Shown here one piece after another: positions 8,177 through 17,719 of a stretch of 23,990 nucleotides of DNA; position 1 is the stretch's first letter, and each line of letters starts with the position of its first letter. Under the pieces are notes generated by a model, which was not told the origin of the DNA, made no database searches, and saw nothing but the letters and a program-made list of their open reading frames with translations. The translations under genes and the position numbers were made by a program. The stretch covers positions 1-23,990 of the forward strand of contig CAMRBO010000004.1 of NCBI GenBank assembly GCA_947040465.1. The letters are read 5' to 3'. Source of the DNA: an uncultured Mycoplasma sp. (GTDB lineage: Bacteria > Bacillota_I > Bacilli_A > Mycoplasmatales > Metamycoplasmataceae).

Positions 8177-10774
8177 TTAAGCAATATTATCTAGTTGATA
8201 AAGTTCTTCATAAAGCGCGTCTTTTATCAAAGTATTAAATTCATTATTTTGCATTTTGCTAATAATAGCATCTCTTAAAACTTTAGGAATATTTTTTGGT
8301 AATTCAATTGAGATACCATTTATTTGAATAGTTTCTAATTCTTTTTTAGGCATAATATTAACATTATTCAATAAAGCAATTAATACTTTGAAAGCTATTT
8401 CATGCCTCATTTCATTAAATTTAGAAGTGCCTTGTTCTGCATAAACTTGATATGGATTTTTTTGAGAATATTGAACAATATTGGTTGAAGATCTCAATTT
8501 ATCCATCACATCAATATGATATTGTCATTGGGAATCAATATATTCAATAAAAGTAGTTCTTTCATTTGATTGAATTCATTCTTTTGAATTTTTTTCAATA
8601 GATATTTGTCTAGACTTAGTGTAAAGTTCTAAAATAACTTTGTTAAAAAATAAGGGTATAGATTCATTTGTTAAATGTTTAAAATGTTCTTCAATAAAAT
8701 TGAAATCACATTCTCCTAAGAAGGTTTCATTTATATAATTTGTTAACTTGGCATAATCAATTAACCCAGTGTTTTGCATAACTCCATTAATGTAGATTAG
8801 TTGTTCGCTGGAATTTTTAATAATTTTTTTAATAACAGAAAATAAATCAGATTTTGTTAAAACAATATCTCTTTGTTTATAAAGTAAGTCTCTTTGTTTT
8901 CTAATAACATCATCATAATTTAAGACAGATTTTCTATTGTCATAGTTAGAACCCTCTATTTTTCTTTGGGCTCTGGCAAATGCTTTTAAAATGGTGTTTC
9001 CTTCTATTTTTTCTTTACCTGAATCTTTGAATATCTCTTTTCATTTATCTTGTAAAGAAAATCTTTGAATAAGTTGATCTTCAATTGAGAGGAAAAATTT
9101 AGATTCACCGATATCTCCTTGACGTCCAGCTCTTCCCTTAAGTTGATTATCAATTCTACGTGATTCAGCTTTATTTGTTCCAAAAACATAAAGCCCCCCA
9201 ACATCTATAACTCCCTCTCCTAGTTTAATATCCGTCCCACGACCCGCCATATTTGTCGCTATAGTAATTGAATTTAATTGACCTGCTTTAGAAATAATTT
9301 CAGCTTCTGATTTATTTTGTTTAGCATTTAATATAGTGTGAGGAATATTGTTTTTTAAAAGCAATTCATGTAGATATTCTGATTCTTTAACTTCAGCGGT
9401 ACCAATAAGAATTGGCTGACCAGTTTTTCTAATTTTTTCTATTTCTTTAACCATAGCTTGAAATTTATATTTAAAACTAATATAAACTTCATCTAGATGG
9501 TCAATTCTAGCAATGGGTTTATTTGTTGGCACTACATTCACTCTCATGTTATAAATATCTAGAAATTCTTGTTCTTCAGTTTTTGCTGTTCCTGTCATTC
9601 CTGAAAGTTTTTTGAACATTCTAAAAAAGTTTTGATAAGTAATTGTTGCCATCGTTTTTGTTTCAGGCTCAATTTCAATTTTTTCCTTAGCTTGTAATGC
9701 TTGTTGTAACCCTTCAGAATAAGATCTTCCTTCCATTACCCTACCAGTAAATGAATCAACTAGTTCAATTTTTTCATTTAAAACTATATATTCAACATCG
9801 CGTTTCATAATTAATTGTGCACGCAATGCATTTTGAATTCTATGAACTACTTCAGAATTTTGAATTTCATATATATTCTTAACCTTATAAAATAAATCAG
9901 CTTTATTAACACCTTGATTATTCAATGAAATAGATTGTGTTTCATGATCAACATCATAGTCCTTAGGAGTTAAAGAAAGAACGAATTGATTAGCAGCTTC
10001 ATATAACTTTGAATCATTTTTCTCTCCACCAGAAATAATAAGTGGAGTCTTAGCTTCATCTATTAAAATTGAATCAACTTCATCTATTAGAGCAAAATTT
10101 AATCCTCTTTGAACTTTTTGGTCTTTATGAACAACCATGTTATCTCGCAAATAATCAAATCCTAATTCAGAATGGATAGAATATGTTACATCACAAGCAT
10201 ATGCCTTTCTTTTCTCTGTTTTATCAGCTTTGGGTTTATTTATGCCGACAGATAAACCCAATCAATTTAATACTTGTCCCATTTCTTCGGCATCACGAGT
10301 AGCAAGGTATTCATTAACTGTTGAAACAATAACTCCATCACCAGTAAGTCCATTTAAATATATAGGAGCTATTGAAGTGATTGTCTTTCCTTCTCCAGTT
10401 TTCATCTCTGCAACTGAACCAAGATCAAGAATAATTCCTCCAATTATTTGAACATCAAAAGGTCTTTTGTGTAAAACTCTAAATGTAGCTTCTCTTGAAA
10501 CTGCGAATGCTTCATCTCTGAGTTGTTCCAAGGGTTCACCCTTTTTAAGTCTTTGTTTAAATGAACGAGTTTTGTTTTTTAGTTGATCATCAGTTAAATT
10601 TTTAATTGTTCTTTCAAAGAAATTTATTTTCTTTAATGAAGCTTCAGCAGACCTAATTTCAGCAGACCTAAAAATTTGATGATCTTTAGAAGTCATTTTC
10701 TTCTCTTTTTTATTTAATTTTCTCTTCACCTTATTGGTAGAAACATTTGCTTCAATTTTATTAGTGCTATTCAT
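8177..10774 (-). CDS. secA: Preprotein translocase ATPase SecA
   Basis: SecA is the motor that pushes unfolded proteins through SecYEG. The 865-residue product has Walker A MKTGEGKT (Lys130, Thr131), Walker B LIDEVDSILIDEA, the GRAGRQGD helicase motif VI, and the HVMDKLR-type scaffold region near the C-terminus. The family's zinc-binding CxC...CH tail is absent; the protein ends about 70 residues after the scaffold block. It begins with a Lys-rich lead of about 30 residues, and a downstream ATG at residue 27 could be the true start. Several UGA-Trp codons lie inside, including one at 10263-10265. An NrnA-like gene lies upstream on the same strand. Confidence 0.95.
10643..10672 (-). repeat. 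15-bp tandem duplication inside secA
   Basis: TTCAGCAGACCTAAT is followed directly by TTCAGCAGACCTAAA (14 of 15 identical). On the coding strand this gives the repeated peptide RSAEI-RSAEA near residues 36-45, in the first helix of SecA. The length is a multiple of three, so the frame is kept. Confidence 0.8.
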
Positions 10775-10783
10775 ATATATAAT

Positions 10784-10789
10784 TTTATA
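10784..10789 (-). promoter_or_regulatory. Probable -10 box for secA
   Basis: The minus strand reads TATAAA, ending 9 bases before ATG 10774. This would give a leader of only a few bases. No Shine-Dalgarno sequence precedes the ATG. The surrounding run of A and T makes the exact box uncertain. Confidence 0.35.
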
Positions 10790-10894
10790 TAAAAAAAACT
10801 TTTTATTGTGAAAAACTTTTTTTAATTAAATTTACCAAGGATATTATCAATATATGAAATGTAACTCTATAATGTGATTAAAAATAGTAAATAA

Positions 10895-11836
10895 TTATTT
10901 AGAAATTTGATTAGCTTTTTCAATTATTTCATTCATTTCTTTTTTTGTTTTTATAATTGCGCCACAAGCTTTTTCATGACCACCTCCGCCATACTCTTTT
11001 GCAATTTGATGAACGTTGTGAATACTTGACCTTAATCTGACTCTTATATCACCATTTTCTTGTTCTATAAAAAATATTCATATTGTATATGGTTGAATAT
11101 TAGCTAAAAAATCAACGCGATTTCTATTTTCCTCTGAAATATTTAATTCTTTTATTTTTTCATAACTTAGAAAAAAATAAATTGTATTCCCCTTAACTCC
11201 ATAATTATTCAAAACTTCTTTTTGAAATGTTATTTCTTTTTGAGTTCTTTTAGATAAATTATTATGAATGAATTGAACATCAAAATTCGTCTTTAATAAT
11301 TTTGAAACTAATTTAAATGTTCTTGCAGAAGTTTTATCGAAAAAAAATCTACCTGAATCCGTATATATACCTAAATAGATATAAGTTGCTGCTTTTTTTG
11401 ATATTTTTCACTTTAATTCAATAGCTAACTCTGCTATTTGTTCTGCTGAAGCACAATAATTTTGATCAACCCAAGAATAAATAGGTTTTAAATCATCGCC
11501 ACCAATATGATGATCAATCCTCAAAATATTTTTTATTTTCCCTCCCATTATTAATTCTGAGTTTTGAATTCTGTTTAAAAAATTAGCATCAACAACAATT
11601 CCTAGTGATTTAGTTAAAATTTCTTCGCTTGGAATTTCATCATGTTTAAAATCTAAAAAAGGTAAAACATTTTTCGAATCTCCGATGGCATACACATTAA
11701 TTTCCGGGAAATTGTCAATAATCAGTTCTTTTAATCCAAACTGAGACCCTAAACAATCACCATCAGGATTAATGTGATGAAAAATTACTATTGATTTATA
11801 ATTTGTGATGATTTCTTCAATTTTTTTTAAATTCAT
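10895..11836 (-). CDS. DHH/DHHA1 phosphoesterase, NrnA-like (oligoribonuclease/pAp phosphatase)
   Basis: Members of this family degrade nano-RNAs of a few nucleotides and/or remove the 3' phosphate from pAp, using two Mn ions. The 313-residue length fits NrnA. DHH motifs appear in order: HHINPDGDCLGS (Asp25, Asp27), VVDAN (Asp83), IDHHIGGD (Asp108-His109-His110), and YLGIYTDSGRF. The DHHA1 substrate-binding loop GGGGHEKACG is near residues 283-292. All metal ligands look intact. Mollicutes often carry several DHH paralogues (MgpA-like), so activity on pAp versus nano-RNA cannot be told from motifs. pAp is released when AcpS-type reactions or CoA turnover occur, but no linkage to acpS is implied. 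It is divergent from the RNase J-like gene. Confidence 0.85.
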
Positions 11837-11880
11837 ATTTCTATTTTAACTTAAATAAGTATCAAATAATAATATATATT

Positions 11881-11889
11881 TGATATAAT
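11881..11889 (+). promoter_or_regulatory. Extended -10 box for RNase J-like gene
   Basis: TGATATAAT, the same nine bases as before acpS, lies in the divergent intergenic region. Start would be near 11896, giving a leader of about 57 nt with GGAGA at 11943-11947 before ATG 11953. Confidence 0.55.
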
Positions 11890-11952
11890 TTTATTAAATA
11901 AGATGTCTTAAATTGTCAAAATAAAATAATGAATAATGAAATGGAGATATAA

Positions 11953-13608
11953 ATGTCTAATATAAAATTTTTTGCCTTAGGTGGTTTGGATGAAAATGGA
12001 AAGAATTCTTATATTCTTGAAGTCGATAAAGAAATATATATAATCAATTCAGGGACAAAAATTCCTATTTCAGCCTCTCACGGAATCGATACTTTAATCC
12101 CTAACTTCGCCTATCTCCAAGATAACGCAAATAGAATAAAGGGTTTATTTATAACTGATGTTCAAAATGAATCATTTTCAGCACTTCCTTGATTGTTAAT
12201 GATGGTTCCTAATATAACAATTTATTGTTCTGATTTTTCTGTTTTCTTAGTAAGAGAGAGAATTTCTAAATATAATATTGGGAAATCAAATCATCAACTT
12301 AAAACCCTCAATCCGAAAGGTGAAAAAATAGGATCAATTATTGTTGAACCTTTTGAATTGGCAGGAGCACTTCCCGGAACATTAGGATTCAATTTCAAAA
12401 CCTCAGATGGAAGCGTTATATTTATGTTCAACTTTGTTAATGGTGATTTAGGCATTTATGGTAAAACTGATATTAATAAAATTAAAGATGAAAATCCTAA
12501 TATATTGGCTTTAATAATAGATTCTGGAATGTCAAATTTTAACGGTGTTTCTAGTGACCACATTGATATTAAAAATCTTTTAGATGACAAATTTAATTCC
12601 GTCAAAGAAGATGAAAGAATTGTTATTGGTTCATATGATCACGAAATGTCTTCCTTGCAACAAATTTTAGATTTAGCTAAAAAATATAATAGAACAGTAA
12701 TTACATACGGAAGGACTTATCATCAACTTTTAGAATTCCTAATTAATTCCAACCCTGGTTTAAGTTTACCTAAAATTGTTGATTATAAAAAAATTAAAGA
12801 AGTTAAAAGTTGTGTAATTATTGTTTCAGGAACGGTAGAAAGATTATATAAAAGATTTGTGAGAATCACTGATGATAATGATGTTTATTTAAAAGTCAAT
12901 AATACTGATCATATCGTCATGATTGCTGCTCCTGTTAATGGTTTAGAAACCGAGTCAACTTATGCACTAGATGAATTAGCAAGAAAAACTCCTCATATTA
13001 TTGATTATACAGATAATGAATTTTATCGTTGTAGACCAGCTAAAGAAGATATTTTTAATATTGTCAAATTATTAAAACCTAAACACTTCATTCCTGCTCA
13101 AGGTTTGTATAGATACATGATTGTAGCTGTCAAAGAAGCAATAAAAGCTGGATTAACTCAAAACAATTGTATTCCTTTGCAAAATGGTAAGATAGCGAAT
13201 TTTCAAGATGGTAAATTAATTTCTCAAAAAGAAAGAATATCAGAAGTTGGAGATGTAATTATTGACGGATTTGGAATTGGTGATATTTCTAAAGAAGTAA
13301 TCTATGAAAGAGAAGTTATCGCTAGAGATGGAGTTATTGTTGTTTCAGCGCTTTATGATAAAAAAACGAAGAAATTATTTGATCATATTGATATTAAATA
13401 CATTGGAGTTATCACTGCTGAAGATAGAGATAGAACCGATATTTTAATAGAGAATACTGTTATTGATATTTATTATGGTGAGATTAAACAAGTGGTTAAA
13501 TTTAATCTTTACAACATTCAAGACACGATAAGAAGAGTGATAAGGAAAAAAATATTCAAAATGACTGATAAGGAACCAATGGTGGTTATCATTTTTAATG
13601 AGATTTAA
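11953..13608 (+). CDS. RNase J-like protein lacking all metal ligands (pseudoenzyme)
   Basis: The 551-residue protein has the full length and order of RNase J: metallo-beta-lactamase core, beta-CASP domain, and the C-terminal domain with DGFGIGDI and VIARDGVIVV. The start FALGGLDENGKNSYILEV matches the family. The catalytic motif THGHEDH reads TDVQNES (68-74), HSIPD reads GALPG (His to Gly138), TGDFK reads MFNFV (Asp to Asn160), HxSGH reads FYRCR (357-361), and VHGEYR reads AQGLYR (His to Gln383). It is therefore very unlikely to cut RNA by the known two-zinc mechanism. The intact frame argues that it is a working non-catalytic partner or scaffold, perhaps of a true RNase J encoded elsewhere (inference). 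The gene order with a SpoIIIE-like membrane gene recalls rnjB-tepA-spoIIIE of Bacillus subtilis. Confidence 0.85.
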
Positions 13609-13622
13609 AAAATGATATGTAT

Positions 13623-13628
13623 TATAAT
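13623..13628 (+). promoter_or_regulatory. -10 box for SpoIIIE-like anchor gene
   Basis: TATAAT ends 6 bases before ATG 13635, so transcription would begin at or within one or two bases of the start codon. Read-through from the upstream RNase J-like gene, 26 bp away, is also possible. Confidence 0.45.
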
Positions 13629-13634
13629 TAAAAA

Positions 13635-14732
13635 ATGATAAAAAAGAGAAAAAGAGAAATAATTGATAGTTCTGAAAAAAGTATTTACAATATTTGAGGT
13701 AATGGTCGTTTATTTTCAATAATTTTAATAGGAATATCCATTCTGTTTTTTGTGCTATCAATAATTGAAATACCTTTTTTATCAGCTATTCCCGGATATA
13801 CAATCGGATTTTTTTTGGGATATTATTCTTATATATTTTATATATTTTTAATATATTATGCTTCTTGTAAATTATTTAACATAAACATTTTTTTAATAAA
13901 AATTATTTCAAAAGTTAGAGTTTTTCATTACTCATGATTAAATATAACCATCCTAACATTAGGAGTCATGCTAATAGTTGAAACATCAATGTATATAAGT
14001 AATGGTAATCCCGCATTCCCTGGCATTAATGCGTGAAGTGACAACTTTAATTTATGGTGGACTCAATTTACATCATTTAATGATGCATTGAAACCAAGCA
14101 TAAATAATTTGGGAATTATAGCAAGCTTTATATTATCTTTATTAAATTCTATAGGTGGAACAATAATTACAATACTTATCGCTATTTTATTAATTTCTTA
14201 TTTTGTATTTTATACATTCTATTCTTCACCCATTAAAAATTTAGGACTAAAGAAGCAAAAAAAGATAAAAGACTTGGATATTAAAAATGAACATGAAACC
14301 AAAATTATTGACCTTACATTTGAAGATGAACACAAAATTGTTGTAACTGAATTTGGTAACAAAATAATTGGAGAAGTTGATATTAATCATCAAAAAAATG
14401 AAAAATTTAGGAAAACAAAGATGTTGAAAGATGTTGAAAACATTGAAAAAGAAGAACGCAATAAAAATATTAATAAAACAAAAATTAATGAAGTTTTTCC
14501 AGATGAAACTTCTGATGAAACAATTCCTTTTGACAACCCATTTGAAGAAGGTCTAGATTCTTTTATTTCATCCGAAAACATAACAAGTGAAATTAAAATG
14601 AAATATGATCCCAAATTTAATGATGATGCAATTGTTTTTGATAATGTTGAAAAACATAAAAATGGGAAACCTAATGTTTATAATGAGACCAAAAATATTA
14701 TAATTGAAGAAAAAAAGAAAAAAAGGACTTAA
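13635..14732 (+). CDS. Membrane protein like the 4-TM anchor of SpoIIIE/FtsK, no motor domain
   Basis: The 365-residue protein has a basic N-terminus (KKRKRE), hydrophobic segments at about residues 25-46, 54-76, 99-117 and 159-197, and then a charged, Lys/Glu/Asn-rich cytoplasmic tail of about 160 residues. The segment NLGIIASFILSLLNSIGGT recalls the GGxxG...FGxxGT pattern that ends the FtsK/SpoIIIE 4-TM domain. No Walker A or B, gamma domain or other ATPase motif is present. Its place after an RNase J gene matches the spoIIIE neighbourhood in Bacillus. The family call is inference from a weak pattern plus gene order; it could be an unrelated mycoplasma membrane protein. It ends 2 bp before the thioredoxin-like gene. 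Confidence 0.5.
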
Positions 14733-14734
14733 CT

Positions 14735-15064
14735 ATGATTAAACAAATGAAATGAATCGATGCTGAAAAAGAATTATCTAAAATGGACATTACATATCTT
14801 TTTTTTGGCACTGAATGATGTGGTGATTGTATAATGATGGAACCCATTTCTGAAGAATTAGCAAAACACTTTTCTAATGATAAAAGCGTTTCTTTTATTA
14901 AAGTTGATGCTGAAGAATCTCTTTTATTTAGAAATGCAAATAGCAAATATAAAGTGCTAAAAATACCCACACATGTTTTTTTAAAAAACGGAGAAATAAT
15001 GAATATTAAATATGAATATGTTCCTCTTGAAATAATGATTGAAGAAATTAATAAATTAAAATAA
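14735..15064 (+). CDS. Thioredoxin-like protein (WCGDC)
   Basis: The 109-residue protein has the thioredoxin fold: strand YLFFGTEWCGDC with active-site Cys29 and Cys32, then SFIKVDAEE, and the cis-proline block KIPTHVFLKNGE. The active site is WCGDC in place of the classical WCGPC, with Asp at the position that tunes redox potential. No signal peptide is present, so it acts in the cytoplasm as a disulfide reductase or redox partner. AAGGA at 14723-14727 is 7 bases before ATG, inside the end of the upstream gene. A separate canonical trxA may exist elsewhere in the genome. It is followed by uvrC with one base between them. Confidence 0.85.
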
Positions 15065-15065
15065 T

Positions 15066-16742
15066 ATGAATTTGGACAACGTAGGAGAATCAGCTGGGGT
15101 TTATTTGTGAAAAGACATTAACAATAATGTAATTTATATTGGTAAAGCTAAAAACTTAAAGAAAAGAATGTCACAATATTTTTCTGGTTCCATAAACTCA
15201 TTTAAAACTGTAAAAATGGTTAATAAAATAAAAGATTATGAAACTATTGTTTGCAATAATGAAAATGAGGCATTGATACTTGAAAGAAACTTAATACAAA
15301 AACATAAACCTTTTTACAACGTGTGTTTGTTGGATGACAGAAAATATCCTTATATCAACATTAATATTGACAAAACTAAATTATCTATTTTAACAAAATA
15401 CATTGTAAAATCTGAAAACAAATATAATCTATTTTATGGTCCTTATTTAAATAATGGAAGTTCAAAAATTATATTTAATTTTTTGAAAAGTGAATGTTTA
15501 TATGAAAAGGGAATACCAATTAAAAATGAGTCATATGAATTTTGAAAAAATAAGTTTTTCTTTGCAAAGAAAATACTTTCTAAAAGTAATAAAGAGTTTA
15601 TTTTTGAACTAACTCAAAAAATGACTTTCGCATCTGATAATGAACAATTTGAAAGAGCGAAAGAATTCAAAGATGTGATTAAATTTTTAACTTTACAAAA
15701 ACAAGTTCAAGCTGTAGAAATTAAAGATACTAAAAATATTGATGTTATAGCAGGAATTCATCATGATAATTTCATTGTTTTCTGTATCCAATTTTTTCGA
15801 AATGGATCATTAATAAATAGCGATATAAACACAATTGAAATAAAAATTTCAAGTAGTGAAACAATTAGGCAATTTATTAATCAATTCTATAAAAATAAGC
15901 AACTTCCTAAAACCATAATTACTAACCTTGATATTGGTATTGACGATATTTTTTTTAAAACAGAAATTATGTTTCCAAAACAAGGAAAATATTTTTCAAT
16001 TATTGATTTAGCGCTTAAGAATGCCAAAGAAAATATTGATTTTAAAATTCTTGAATATAAAAATAAAAATTTGAGAATTACTAATGGTTTAAGTTTTATT
16101 TCCAAAATCATTAATCAAGATAATTTAAATCATATAGTAATGATTGATAATTCAAATACCAAAAACACCAACGTTGTATCGGTTGTTATTTCATATAGAA
16201 ATGGTTTGCCTCAAAAAAATGAATATAGGAAATTTAACATTATTTTAAACAATAGAAAAAGTGATGTAGAATATATAAAACAAGGACTAGAACAATATTT
16301 CAATAAAACATCTAATATCCCTAATCTTTTAATTGTGGATGGAGGTATTCAACAATTAAATGAGGCAAGACAAACCCTTTACAAAATGGGACTTAACGAT
16401 ATTCCAATAATTGGTTTGGTCAAAAATATGCGTCATAAAACCGAATTTATTGTCTTAGAGAATAATGAAAAAATAACAATAGATGAGAATGCCTATTCTT
16501 TTATAAGTGGCATCCAAGAAGAAGTTGATAGATTTGCAAAAGTAATTCATAGAAATAAAAATTCTAAGAGTAGTTTAGAGGGTAAATTAATTAAAATTCC
16601 AGGAATAGGAATTAAAACTGAATTAAAAATTTTAAAATATTTTAAAACATACAATAATATTTATAATGCTGATTTATCAGAATTAGAAAAAATTGTAAGC
16701 ACTAAAATTGCTAAAAACATTATTAATTCATTCAAAGAATAA
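15066..16742 (+). CDS. uvrC: Excinuclease ABC subunit C
   Basis: UvrC makes both cuts around a lesion in nucleotide excision repair. The N-terminal GIY-YIG nuclease is complete: GVYLWKD (Tyr13), VIYIGKAKNLKKR (Gly26, Arg34) and the ALILERNLIQKHKPFYN block. A UVR motif (FERAKEFKDVIKFL) follows near residues 195-208. The C-terminal RNase H-like nuclease has IDNS (Asp361) and IVDGG (Asp425), but the expected RDEAHRFA reads QEEVDRFA, so the catalytic His is Asp488. The Cys-rich stretch found in many UvrC proteins between the GIY-YIG and UVR parts keeps only one Cys. A helix-hairpin-helix (IPGIGIKTELKIL) ends the 558-residue protein. The start overlaps nothing but is only 1 bp after the thioredoxin-like stop. 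Confidence 0.93.
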
Positions 16743-16836
16743 ATTTGTTAAAATAAAAAGAAAAACTTAAATTATTAATTAGAACAAATCAATAAAATTT
16801 TAAAAATATTTAATTATTATTAAAATAAAATTATTG

Positions 16837-16845
16837 TGATAAGAT
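16837..16845 (+). promoter_or_regulatory. Extended -10 box for tRNA-Arg
   Basis: TGATAAGAT (TGn plus TAAGAT) ends 14 bases before the first tRNA base, giving a 5' leader of roughly 7-8 nt to be removed by RNase P. Confidence 0.4.
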
Positions 16846-16859
16846 TTAATTATTAAAAT

Positions 16860-16935
16860 GGTCGCGTAGCTCAGGGGACAGAGCACGTGCCTTCTAAGCA
16901 TGTGGTCGGAGGTTCGAATCCTCCCGTGATCGCCA
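16860..16935 (+). tRNA. tRNA-Arg (anticodon TCT)
   Basis: Stems pair as GGTCGCG/CGTGATC (with two G-U pairs), GCTC/GAGC, CGTGC/GCATG and GGAGG/CCTCC. The anticodon loop CTTCTAA gives TCT at 16893-16895, which reads AGA, the dominant arginine codon in this window. The T loop is TTCGAAT and the CCA end is encoded at 16933-16935. A T-run follows the gene directly. Confidence 0.95.
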
Positions 16936-16960
16936 TTTTTTTTGCTTTTTTTTTAAAAAA

Positions 16961-16982
16961 TAAGATATTATTAAGATATTAT
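16961..16982 (+). repeat. 11-bp tandem duplication touching a start codon
   Basis: TAAGATATTAT occurs twice in a row; the second copy includes the first two bases of ATG 16981. Each copy contains a possible -10 (TAAGAT), so the duplication may provide two start sites. Confidence 0.6.
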
Positions 16983-17673
16983 GAATGAAAAAAATTATTA
17001 CAAAGAAATAATCACAGAGATTAAAAAAATAAAGGAAACAGACTTAGAGCAAGCTGTTTTATTGTTGAAAAAGGAGCTTGCTATGCCTTACATACCAAGC
17101 GAATACCAAAAAGAAATGGACACATTATTTAAAGAATATACAATTAAATTTGATGATAAAAAAATAACAATGACTAGAGAAGAGTTATTAAACATATTAA
17201 ATTCTGGTTCATCGGCTGGGAAACAATCATTAGCCTTAACTCAAATTTCACAATTTAATTGAGTGGGATTTGAAGAAACAATTCAAAAAATATTAGTTTC
17301 TTCCAAAATTGCAAATAATGCTAAAACTGTTTTTGTTGAAAGTTTGATTACACAAAAATTAAATTATGATTTTAAAATTGAAGGATTAATTATAAATCCC
17401 TCAAAAATGAAATCAATTTTTGATTCAGAATATTGTATTAAAAACATTATAGGAATTGAAGAAAAAAATATCAAAGATCTTGTTGTCAAAAGAATCGCTA
17501 TGGAATCATTTTTAATTTATATTTCAATCATATTTCCAAACAATATAAATATGAAGTATATTAATCATGTAGAAGAAATTATTTTAGTGGCCGAAGCTTT
17601 ATTGGGTGAAAAAAATTCTATCAAAGATAACAAAATAGCTATAGAAATTTTTGAAACAATTGCAAATAATTAG
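16981..17673 (+). CDS. DUF3196-like mycoplasma protein (MG237/MPN330-like)
   Basis: The 230-residue, helix-rich, soluble protein has no signal peptide. Its N-terminal half (ITEIKKIKETDLEQAVLLLKKE and AMPYIPSEYQKEMDTLF) has the style of DUF3196, a family restricted to mollicutes whose member MPN330 has a solved, repeat-helical structure. In M. pneumoniae and M. genitalium that gene sits next to tig, as it does here; this rests on memory of those genomes. The substrate or partner is unknown. A role tied to protein biogenesis is only a guess from the neighbour. The start is ATG directly after an 11-bp tandem repeat, with no Shine-Dalgarno. The UGA-Trp at 17260-17262 lies mid-protein. Confidence 0.6.
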
Positions 17674-17675
17674 TT

Positions 17676-17681
17676 TATAAT
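17676..17681 (+). promoter_or_regulatory. -10 box for tig
   Basis: TATAAT follows the upstream stop codon by two bases. TTGAAA at 17651-17656 could serve as a -35 with a long 19-bp spacer. The leader would be about 30 nt. No CIRCE or HAIR element is seen nearby. Confidence 0.45.
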
Positions 17682-17719
17682 TTATACATCAAAATTTAAG
17701 AAAAATAAGAGACAATGAT

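Noticed and set aside
10255..10270. Apparent break splitting secA into two genes
   Set aside because: The break is an in-frame UGA read as Trp; the SecA family sequence continues across it without loss.
11953..13608. RNase J-like gene as a pseudogene
   Set aside because: The frame is intact over the full family length, with a good promoter and Shine-Dalgarno; only the catalytic residues are changed.
13444..13761. Minus-strand open frame over the end of the RNase J-like gene
   Set aside because: Antisense shadow of two real genes; low-complexity, no start signals, no family features.
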